NCBI GenBank assembly: GCA_963082975.1
Contig: OY720345.1
Span: 32,062,611-32,126,610 of the forward strand
DNA: 64,000 nucleotides
Source of the DNA: Labia minor
Taxonomy: Eukaryota > Arthropoda > Insecta > Dermaptera > Spongiphoridae
Reading direction: 5' to 3'
Numbering within the stretch: position 1 is the stretch's first letter; each line of letters opens with the position of its first letter. Both the position numbers and the translations under genes were made by a program. Under the pieces are notes generated by a model that saw nothing but the letters and a program-made list of their open reading frames with translations, ran no database searches and was not told where the DNA came from. Below are positions 40,601 through 53,200 of the stretch, in pieces.

Positions 40601-43600
40601 TTTTTTTCGATATTTAATTATGTGAGAGAGATAGATAATAAATTATATTTTCAATATTATCACCTATTATATTAGTTAATATTAATTCATTATAACAATT
40701 TTTATAAATTATAATAATTTATTATAATATTCATCATTAGCTCTGCTCACTGTACCCCCGATGTGATACATAGTAATTTGTTGAAAGTCTGTATGCGAAA
40801 GGTTTTAATTCATTTTAATTCAATCAGTATATTAAAATATTAATATTCACGACGGGTTCAGTGTATAAAACTCCTTTGTTGATCACTTTTGAATAGCATA
40901 TTTTCTTTTTCGACTTTTAAATTGTTTCTATACTACATATATTAATAATGACAACATGTTCTTTTATTTTATTAATTTTCTGTATAGATGTCCTCAGAAA
41001 AATAAACATGGTTTAATAAACCAATGTTTAATTTATATTATCATAAGACATCTTTGCTAAACAGATTTTTTCTTTTAATAATATAGAATATTAGAACTTC
41101 AAATAAAAATTTAAATATTATAAACATTCTTTGTATGGAAATTTCTAGAATTAATAATTTTATTTTGAGTGTCATTTTATTAACTGAGCGCCACATGGAG
41201 CGTTGTTTATTTGGGTTGGTTTTTTGCCCATAACTCTTTAGAACGGATCAACTTTTTTGAAATTTTCAACCTTATATTTTATCCATGAGTCATGACGGTT
41301 CTAATGATTCCGGAATACATTAAGATCCATGAAGCCGTTTAGAGGAGTTTAAGATTGCGTAGTCTTTTAATTATATAGATATTAGAAATTCAAAAAACCA
41401 CTGAAACACAATTACTAGAATTAGAAAAATAATCTTAAATGATAAATAAAAAATTGGTGGCTATAAATGTTCTATCAAATAAAGAATTTTGGAGACTATA
41501 AATGTACCACCATATAATATCAAATACTAAATAGATATATTGCTTTTGATTTTTAATATTTCATTATTTATTATGTTTAGTATATAATGAGTTAATGAAA
41601 TACCTACTTACTATACCTTTGTTATTTTAATGAGAATTATCATTAATATGTCTAACTTTATTTTATTTTCATTCAAATTTCTAATTATTATATTATTTTA
41701 TGTCAGAGGTATTCATCCTTGAGATTTTTCTTTAAATTAATAGATGGAATATATTTGTAAATATTATTATTACTAATGAATGTAAAATTATATATTATAA
41801 ATTATGTAGTTATTAAAAACAATTAATATTTAATCTTATTTGAATATGAAAATTAAATAAACTATCAAAGAATTTAAATATTTTATTTTGGAATTTAATG
41901 ATTCAACAAATCCTTTCTTCTTTCATCTTCTGTAAAAATACAATTTTTTGCTTGTTTTTCTACACAAAAAATGTTTAATAAATAAGTCACATATACTTAT
42001 ATTTATATTTTTTTTAGAAATCGATATCGAGGATCTGGTGGTTCTGGAATACGAAAATTACGTCGTCGTGCTATTCTCAAAAATGGCGAATGCAACGTGC
42101 AACAACTTCGAATCTCACAACGAAGACTCCGATACCTGCAGGCGAGTGTTTTTTTTAAATCAACTTTAATAATATATTTAGTCACTCTTGTTAAAGAGTA
42201 GAGAGTCTTTTTAATGGAAAATTTCCCTAAAAAAGATGCTAAAATTAAATTTAATTTATTTCAAAAATTATTTTTTTAATTTTTAAAAATATCAAATTAT
42301 GCATTTAATATAGCATTATTTAGTGCATAATTTGATGTTCTGATATTAAAAGAAATAAACTTATTTTTTTTTTACTTTAAAAACCTCTCCCCCTCATCTC
42401 AAAGTGAATAATTAAATAATATTATTTTTATTCCTGGGAATTTTAAAAAATAAATAAAAGTACCTATTAATGATGTATACAGGGTGAAATAAAAGAAATG
42501 GCGAATATTGAAACCTTAAATAGATATATAGAAGCAAAATACAAAAAAAGTTAAAGAATAGCAAGGGCCCCCAAGGGGGGGGGGGGTTCATACAGTTATG
42601 GGTTGAATCTGGAGGTGAAATTGGTTTTATTTAAGATTAAATATTTTTTTAAATATTGAAATCAACAATTATAAAATTAACTTCAAGTTCCTTTGTATTT
42701 TTTAAAAAAACTCTTATAATAAAAAAAAAATAATAAAAAACATCGTGATATGAAGTTATTGTAAAATATCAGCCATTTATTTTGTTAGTAGATTCCTGAA
42801 TCTCTTTTGCTATTCTTACATTTTCTATATCTATCTATCTAAGGTTTCAATATTCTTCATCTCTCCTCCCTATCACCCCCTTCCCTTTTTATATATTTAT
42901 GTAAACCCATCTTCTTTCAAGAAAAATATTATAAAATATTATTATGTGCTAAAATTACATTAAATAAATATTTTTAAAAATAATTTACAGACTTTTGTTA
43001 GAATAATAGTAAAAAAATGTTTTTCTGGCATGTTAGAAGTATCTACAATCTGACTAAAAAATGTTTAACAAAAATTACATTGTCAAAAAAATTAACATAC
43101 CATCAGATGCATTATGAGAAATGTTAAATTAAATAATTTGATTATATTAATATATTTATTAGCGTTTTTAATTGTTTTTATTTATTTTAAACGCATGATT
43201 TTTTTTGGTTAATTTAAAAAATATTATTTATTTAATTTATGTATTTTTTAAATCTATTATTTATATTAATTTGCTTATGTTTTTTTTTATTTTATTAATT
43301 TGTTATTTATTTGTTTTTTTTTCTGTTTTGTTTCTTATTTGCGCTCTGCATGGTTGTTTTCCTCGTTGCATGGTGTAGGATATCTTCACCACCCTTGTAG
43401 ACACCCAATGGCGATGGACTCTGTTAGTATTTGCCCTTTCCTTTATCCTCTCCTGGCTGGGTTTCGCAGTTATTTGGTGGTTGATCGCCTTCACCCACGG
43501 CGATCTCGAGCCCGGCCATTTACCTGAAGAACAAGAGAAAAATGATTGGAATCCCTGTGTGGTGAATATCAATAGTTTCGCCTCTTGCTTCTTGTTCAGT

Positions 43601-46600
43601 GTGGAAACACAACATACAATCGGCTACGGATCAAGAAGCACTACGGAAGAATGTCCGGAGGCCATTTTCGTTATGTGCCTTCAATCCATCTGCGGTGTTA
43701 TGATCCAGGTTCATATATATTCCTTCAATTTATATAATAAATATAGAAAAATTTTAGTAAAAAAAAATTTTGGTAATTATTCAAGTAAACGCATTTTCGT
43801 GGATATAGATAATACTTTACCAGTTTTTTCGGGCAGTTTACGTGATAAAAATTATTAAATAGGAAAATTATTTAATTAATTTTTTAATTTTCATAAATCC
43901 AACAATCGCAAAACCCACTGGTAAAGTATTATCCATATCCACGAAAATGCGTTTTCTTGAATAATTACCAAAATTTTCAGTTTTTTAAATTTTAGTAAAA
44001 TAAATATAATTAAAATATTGAAATATTGTAATAATCTTAATAATATTGAAAGAATTTCAATTTATTGTTAAGAAGCGTAAATAAAGTAAACATCTACGTT
44101 ATTTTGAAGAATTTTCTTCACTTTTTTATTAAATCTAGGGGGTAACCATATTTTTATATGTATTGTATGCTATTTTGAAATACATTATTTTAAAGTTATT
44201 ATTAGAGTATAAGGTGTAAATATGGGCTACCATTTTTCTGACTCAAATATCAGGTATTTAAAATTTAACTTGCAGTAAAATACATAGCCTGGAAAAAAAT
44301 ACTATGTATTTTGTAGTAAAGTTCCCTTTAAAATCATTTCATTTTGTATTAAAGGGGGATTTTTAATTTTTTTTGGAAATCAATCTTCGTGAAATCTGTG
44401 TGTAGTGGTGCAAATATGGGCTACTGTGAATAATGTTTTAAAAATACCTAAAGAAAAAAAAAATTTCAAAATAAAATAACATTTATGTGTTTTAAGTGTT
44501 TAATTACAAAACAAGGAATCATATCACTTGAATATAATTGAGTTGTTGCGTAAATTCCTCAGTAAAACCAGGTTTTGCTGTGGTTAATAACTGTATCTTC
44601 ATTTTCCTTAGACGATGATCATTTTCGTTAACATTATTTTAAAAGATCCATTTTTTTGTCTCCCATCATTATTCACTTCAAGAATGAATCAATTTCCTAT
44701 TGTTTCAGCAAGAAATCGAAAGTAGGGATTCAGTTAAACTTGTGACACTCGCACATCAAACTTACTGATCATACCCAATTGCTGTAATTGACTGATTAAT
44801 TTTGAGGTTATTAGCATTATAACGAGTTGTTTTATGAGATCAGTTTTAAAAACTGTAAATATCTACTAGCCTAAATTTGCAAGCCAGTTGTTAGCCCATA
44901 TTTACAGCATCATGTCATTTTGAACACATTTTACTTGTTTCAACATATAGTTGAACCTGGTTCACCGAGCCACCTCTCGGTCATTAAAAAAAATTCCTTA
45001 TTATCGGGTTTGGCTGGTAATATTAATACCTGGTTCACTGGGCCGCTGTTCAAATAATTTAAAGGAACATAAATTTAAAAAAAAATCATGAAATATACAA
45101 ATCTTAAACGTACGTATTAATGCACTGAAAGACAGAAAAGTATAGCCTGTGGATATAACATAATATATATTTCGTAATTTAATTATATTTTTATTTATAT
45201 TATTTTGTATTTAAGGAAGCGCTGTCTGACGTAGTTGCTGACGTCATTTAAATTTCCTATTTTAAATTAAGAAAAAACTAATAGAGATTATTTTTCCTGA
45301 GGCTGAAACCACAACCCAGATCGATTTTGCTTTATAAAAATTATCTATATGTTGAATTTCAAAAAAATACTTCATATGGTTTAATATTTCAAAAATACAA
45401 ATATATATACATACAATTTTTGCTAGTATAATAAGATAAGATATATTCCAAATAGCATATTTTTAAAAGTTTGAAACTTAAATAAAACAATTTAATGAAT
45501 ACACAATTAATTATGTGAACATAACATAGGATGAAAAATCACATGTACGAGCACGGAATGAAATAATCCAAATATCACATTATCTAAAAAGCAGGTCAAC
45601 CTCAAAATGAGCTAAAATGTTTAGAGCGCTACGGATATCACCTCGAATGGTCGCCACGAGAGTAGAGTATGCTTCAAGCATAAAATCTAATTGCCCATAT
45701 CTACACCTTCTACTCTACTAATTAAAATATACAATTTTATAAAAATAGAAATTGCACTTTTAATAATATGTATAAATAAATTTCAAATTGTTTTATTTTG
45801 CTTAAAATTTTTATTAATCATTCGAATTGTTGTTTAACATCGGTTATATTTGATAAATGCCTCCAATACAATGATTTATCTATAATAAGCAATAGAATTC
45901 ATATATATTTATTAAATTTACATAAATTATTTTATTAAGTTAAATAATTAAATTTATATTGATATACGAAATTAGTGAGTTAACGTGAATTTTATTTACA
46001 CTTTAAATTATTTTTCTTTTAATTCTTTAAATTTCAAGGTTATTAATTTTTTTTATATGCCACTATTCTATCAACTATGATATTTACCATATTGCATATT
46101 GCATATTTATATACTCATATATGAATTAAAAAAAGTTACTTTTGTTTACCTTTTATATATATAATACTTATTAAAATAAAATATTTATCATAATTAAAAA
46201 CATTTAGTGATTTATATTAATTGATTCAAATTGTATCAGTCCAAAAAAATCATTGGTATACTAATACTTAATTTGTCATTAAATTTTAATATACTTTATA
46301 TAAGATAATTATAAATTTAGATCAATTTAGATCGAATTGTTTTGTTTTAAACTATTTATATATGCATTCATTAAATTAAATTTTAAAATATATACCTTTC
46401 ATATAAAAAAAAAATTAGAAAAGAATTCAGCAAATATTTTAATTCATCAATATTAATTTCATAAATTTAATTAACGGTCCAATTAATTTATTTTTTGATA
46501 ACCGATATTGGTAAATATTTTTCTAAATATTAATTCAGAATTTTATTTTATGCCATATGACATCCTTATGTAACAAAATAATTAAAAAAAACTCTTCTAA

Positions 46601-46817
46601 AATTGAAAATAATGAAAGCAAATCGTTGTATTACATTTTTAATTATTTTTATTATATCATTTTCATTTCAAGAATCAAAAAGGATGATCCATAATCTATA
46701 AAAAGAAAATATGTAGACTTTTATTTAAAAATAATAAAAATTATCATTTTTTTTAAATTAAATATCTTTGACTTATGAAAACAATTTTTTTATATCTCTT
46801 GACCTCTTTGAACGTTC

Positions 46818-46859
<42 letters not shown>

Positions 46860-47235
46860 TATTTCTTAGTGTATCCATTTCCAATCTATTTTAGAGCAAG
46901 ATAAGAGAAAAAATAACACTTATCTTCATAAAAGAAAAAAAGAAAACAATTAATAATAACCTAATTTCTAATCATATTTATTTTCCTAAAGCTATTTAAT
47001 TAATTATTAAATATATATTGATATATTTAATTTTTATGTGATATTCAATTACTTAGAATATATATTTATTGAAATAAATAATTTCCGAAGATAATTTTCC
47101 ATAATTGTCAATTTTTACTATCTCGCCAGAGATAGTATTACGATCACGAAAATTTTCGATGTTGAGATTTTGATGTTTTTATACGTTTTGAAGGTTCCTG
47201 AATCATTTTCACTAAGGTTGAGAAAAATGTCTGTC

Positions 47236-47267
<32 letters not shown>

Positions 47268-50200
47268 TATGTATGTAGACAAGATTACGCAAAAACGGTT
47301 TGAGCTAGAATGATGCAATTTGGTACATGAGCATTATTCAAAATTCATAGTTTTCTATCAACTTTTGAGAAATGTAGCTCAACCGGAAGACGGTCATTAC
47401 CTACAACGTTTTGATTTTTTTTCCTCTAAAGTGACCGTAAAAATAAAGATATATGTTTGATAATTTTTAACATGATTAATAATTGTATAAAACTGCTATA
47501 TATAGAATTTCAGCTTGATTGAATCGCTGAAAGTACCAGAATTAATTTTTTAACACTGCAAATCTCACGCGCCAACACGTGCCATGGTGCCATCAATAAA
47601 AAACCAAACATGCGCTGGTTTAATATTTATTATTTATAATTTATAATTAATTAAATTTAATTTAAATATAATATATTATGTTATTTAATCCAATTCAAAT
47701 TGCGAGATAGTCGAGTGGAGACACTCCAGCTTATTTTTTATTCTTTTAATGACAGTGAAATGCAAAAGATTCAATTTGACTCTAATAAGAGGCAATTTAG
47801 CACACAAATATACAATATATTATGATTATTTTAATATTAATTAATTAAGTCTAGTAATAATTGTATTATTTTTATTTATCTTTATTTGTTTGTTTTTTTA
47901 TTTAGGCTTTTATGGTGGGCATCGTTTTTGCTAAACTGGCTCGACCCAAGCAGCGGACGCAGACCTTACTTTTCAGTAGAAATGCTGTCGTCTGTCAGCG
48001 GGATGGAGCTTTGTGTCTCATGTTCCGAGTTGGTGACATGAGAAAGTCTCATATTATTGGTGCAACTGTTCGAGCACAACTCATTCATCATAAAACTACC
48101 AAGGAGGGCGAAGTTGTTCCTACCTTTCAAACTGAACTTCAGGTAAAGCAACTTAATTTTCCAATTTCAGATTATCCTTTAATATAGTATAATATTAAAT
48201 GATATATATATATATATATATATATATAGCAGCAGAGATTTAAAGAAAAATTATTCATTATTGAATTTCCCTATGCCTGAACTCGAGTCTTCAGAGTGGT
48301 AGACTGTCGTGTTAACCACTAAACCACTGAATAGTCTATTTATTATATATTATTAAATGACAGATTTTCTATTTTTTTATTTTCTTTTTTCTATTTTAAT
48401 TTTTAAGGAAAATAAAAACTTTGTATAATTTTGGATACAGCATACCAATAAAGTTACCTACCCATTATTATAGAAATATAATTTATGATCACTTGAAAAA
48501 TAAATATACAATTATCAATGGAAAATTTTTACAAACCTATTCCACATTATGTTATTAAATAACTATTTAATTTGTCATGAAGTGGAAAAAAATAATATTT
48601 TTTTATTGATAATTATAATTTATATTTTGATTTCAAAAGTAGATATTTATCACTAACCTTGAGTGACAGATAAAGTAAGGTGTCTATTGGTCATAAATTG
48701 AATTACCTAAGTGGGATGCTTCTTAAAGAGTAGAAACATTAATACTTGCGTTAAGTATAAACATAATATTTACATAAACAACTAAAACAAATCATTATTT
48801 GATAAGTAATGTAATATATAAAACTGAAATTGAAATGAAGTATAAAAGATAAAAAATATAAACATTGATGCATATAATTATAATATATATTTTTTATGTT
48901 TTTAGGTGGGAACTGATGGAGGTTCTGAAAATCTCTTTTTCATTTGGCCGATGACAGTCATTCATCGAATTGATGCTGAATCTCCCTTATATAGGACTTC
49001 CGCAGCCGATATGCTAGAGCGGGATCGTTTTGAAGTAGTTGTACTTTTAGAAGGAACTATAGAGTCTACCGGTCAGACAACTCAAGCACGAAGTTCCTAT
49101 TTACCCAATGAAATTCTCTGGGGTCATCGTTTTGAACCCCTGGTTCATTATAATAAGGTAAATATTCTTAGTACCACACACACACACACACACACATTAT
49201 AATTTATCAAAATTGGTATTTTAATAAATTAGTACCTGGAACACCGAGCTATCGCCCGATCCTTTAAAAAATATTTTATAGAAAAAAAATAATTAAAAAG
49301 TATAATAACTAATTAATAAAATAAATATTAACTAATAATTAAAAAAATTAATATTATTATAAAACTGACTAAGGTTGTATTATATGGATGTGAGGCATGG
49401 TCCATGACCTTAGATGACGAGAGTAGATTTAGAGTATTTTCGAATAGGATTCTGAGAAGCATTTATGGGCCAAAGAAAGATGAGGTCACCGGGGAATGGC
49501 GAAGATTGCATAACGAGGTATGACCTCTATGCATCTCCAGATATAGTTAGAATTATAAAATCGAGAAGGCTACGGTGGGCAGGACACCTGGCTAGAATCG
49601 GAGAAGATAGAATGGCAAAAATTATATTGGTAGGGAGACCGAGTGGGAAACGGCCTCTTGGAAGACCAAGGACACGCTGGGTGGATAATGTGGGAAAGGA
49701 TGTGAGAGAGGTGGGAGAGGATAGGGACTGGAAGGTTGTGACTCAGATTATAGGAATATTTGGAGGGGTGTGGTTGCTGCGGCCAAGAACTTTCGAGTTC
49801 CGTAGAGTCACAGAGATAGATAGATATAAAATTGACTAATAACTAATTAATAAATAATATTTTAGTGAAAAATTATTAAAAATTATAAAACTATTCATTT
49901 TGATTTACTATTTTAAATTAAGAAAATACAAATAAAGTTGATTTTTCTCGAGGCTGAAACTAATACAGATCAATTTTTCTTTATAAATATTATCTATGGT
50001 GTGAATTTCAAAAAAATCCATCGAACAGTTTAATATCTCAAAAATATACAAATATTTATATAAATATATAATAAGATAAGATTTATTTTATTAAAATTGA
50101 TTAATTTATTATTATTGTAGCTTCAACAATCATATGAAGTCGATTATAGTCGATTTAATAATACAAAGCAAGTGGACACGCCTCTTTGCAGCGCTTACGA

Positions 50201-53200
50201 GTTGGCAGAATTCTATCGAGTTCAAGAAGAACTTCTTCCACATAACGGTAAATTATTCATTCAAATTCTTATAAAATTAAATTAAAATTTTCAAGCTTTG
50301 GTGGACAGATTATTTCTAATTAATCTTAATAATAAATAGGTATATAGAGAAAGGTTGCTATTGATTTGCTTAGTTAGATTAGCCCTTCAGTATCCATTTG
50401 TCCCTTAAATGCGAGGAAGGGGGACTGCCCGATCCAATTTAGGAAACGAGTCGCCTAAGTGAAAAGTTTTTTTATTTTTCAAATATCTCATTATCATTTA
50501 TTATTTCTATGTCTAGTTTATTGAAAAACACTATATAATTTACCAATTTATAACAAATTTTTAATATGCGGCCCATCGATAGCAACCTTTCCCTAAATAT
50601 ATATATATACATATATATTAATATAGGATTTTCTTTTAATAATATAAGATCGAATTCATCATAATTGAACATACAAATAATAGGAAGATTTAATTTTTAT
50701 AAATTGAAAACTAAATTGAAAACAAAAATAATCCTTTAAGTAATAAGAATAATTTAAATAAAACAGTTAATGCGGATCAAACAATAAATTAATTTGAATT
50801 TACACTGAAAGTTTAAATTTAAATTATAAATACCTACTTACATCATTATGAAATGTTAATTTTTTACCGACCGACGATAGGAAGGGAAGGTATTGCTTTC
50901 AAACCAAATTTCACATGTGGAGATTTTTACATATCTCCACGAATCATGTATTTTGTTAACAGAAAAAACTATTTTTAGCATAATGTCAGTCCGTTTGTCC
51001 ATAGACGTGTATAGCTTGAACGGCTCAACAGTTTTTGAAAAAATTTGATATATTTTTTTAATGCATCAGTAGCATGAATTCATCAACTGTTGGTGTATAT
51101 TCGGAAACGGGAAGTGGTAGTTTGCAAAATATTAATTTTATATTCATTGTCGGAAAATATTTCACTTAAAATATAGTAGTAATTAATAATTGAGTAATTA
51201 AACTAAAAATAAAAACCAAGATAATATAATTTAGTCATTTTAATTCAAATTTTAAAATTATTTTTTTTGATACTTTATATATATATATAATGTTGTTTGG
51301 AAATTAATTTATTTCAAATCGTCGGTCGGTTCTATGCTTGGCCACAACTTATTTTTAGTTTAATTTTTATAAAATAAAATATGTGTTTCAACGAATGTCT
51401 ATTGTTAAATCCATAAACTTTTTTGTACTTTTGAATTACATTTATAATTTGATTGAATCAAATAGATAATTTACTTAAAAGAAAATCTTGATATTTAACG
51501 AGTAACAACGGAAAAACGTCTTTAATCTCTATTATTTAATAATATCAAAATTAATATACCATAAATATATTTATAATATTCTAGAAAAAAAATTCATAAC
51601 TAATTATTAAACATATATTAAAAAATTTAACAAAAACCAAATACTAACATGGATATCAGATGGATTATCATTAGTCTTATACTTTAATTTATTAATCTTA
51701 TATATAAAAAATATGTTAAAAATAGATAATAAAAGAATTAGGAACATTATTTTTAATGCTCGATCATTTCAACCCTTTATTTAATTGAAATTTCCTTATT
51801 TATAAAAAAAAATTAAATGCTTTTTATGAATTTATATATATAATCTTTATATTTTACTTCCACCCAACTCAGTTATATAATCCTCTTAGTTTATGAAAGA
51901 AATCATAATTGATAAACGGGTTATCAGTTTAATGATATATATAATGTAAGACTAACAACATCCCATATAAATTAATTGAAGTGCTATATGTTTAGTGTAA
52001 AGAAAATAAAAATGATTATAATATGTATTAGTATACAAACATATTATCAAAAAATAAATAAATAAATTAAATCCTATTTCTTTCCCGATTTCTTCCTTCC
52101 TCCTTTTATGTTTGTCCTTTTGGTATTTAGTGTGTGAATGTGTGCCTCTGTTTGTGCTCGTCTTTTAGACCTCGTGCCCGGGGAAGCCCCCACCTGTGTT
52201 ACTCCTGGAAGTGCGTATGTGACGTCACTCATTCTCCAACCACCAACATCTTCTCAAGATTCAGCGGATATGGCTGTATAAAACGACCAGTACTTCATAT
52301 TCAACCGTAAAAGAAACGAAATATAATAATTATAAATATCATTTCATTTACTAAATAGAATAAATACAATAAATATGGAATAATACTAATATTATTATTT
52401 ATTAATATATTTAATGCATGGTTCTTTTTTAATAATAATTTTTCATTGATTTTAAAAATCCAATTTTTATTTTAAGTAAATTGCACACGTTGGAATTTAT
52501 TCTCCTCTACTAAAAATAAAACATGAACAATAGACAAGGGAAATTCCAAAGTTACACCTTGGACAAATATATTAACACTCGCTCACGATTTGAAAATTAA
52601 TTAAACAAAATAATTTTAAAATTAACTAATTAAAATATTTTAATATGTATATCTAATAATATGAATTATAATAAATGAGTTTAGATTTAAATACAATAGA
52701 GATAATTATTATTATTTATTTTATTAGATATATTATTATTTTGTATATATACCATATTTATTAGAATATAATCAATTATATTAAGTAATTAATTTTTGTA
52801 AATTTGTAAATATAGGAGATACTCATTAATGGATAGGATTCAAATATGTTAGTAGATTTTAGAAGGAACTCTTTTGCACAGATGTTAAGCCCACAATATA
52901 TATGTTATATTCTCAAATTGTAGGGCTCGCCCTCGAATGGAAAAGTCGAAATTAAATATAATAAAATAATTATAATTTATTGAAAGGAAATTAAAAAATA
53001 AAACAAAATCAATTAATTATTTTCTTTCTTGCCGATTTCAATTATTAAGAAAATTTTTTATTAATAACTAATCATAATCAACAAAATTTTATAAAAATAA
53101 ACTGGAGTGTCTCCACTCGACTTTCTCGCAATTTGAATTGGATTAAATAACATAATAAATTATATTTAAATTAAATTTAATTAATTATAAATTATAAATT

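Noticed and set aside
43303-43572. 89-codon minus-strand ORF over the pore exon
   Set aside because: Antisense shadow of the well-conserved Kir exon.
46806-46858. Long AT run as a replication origin or matrix attachment site
   Set aside because: A plain (AT)n microsatellite like those at 10795 and 61440; no further signal.
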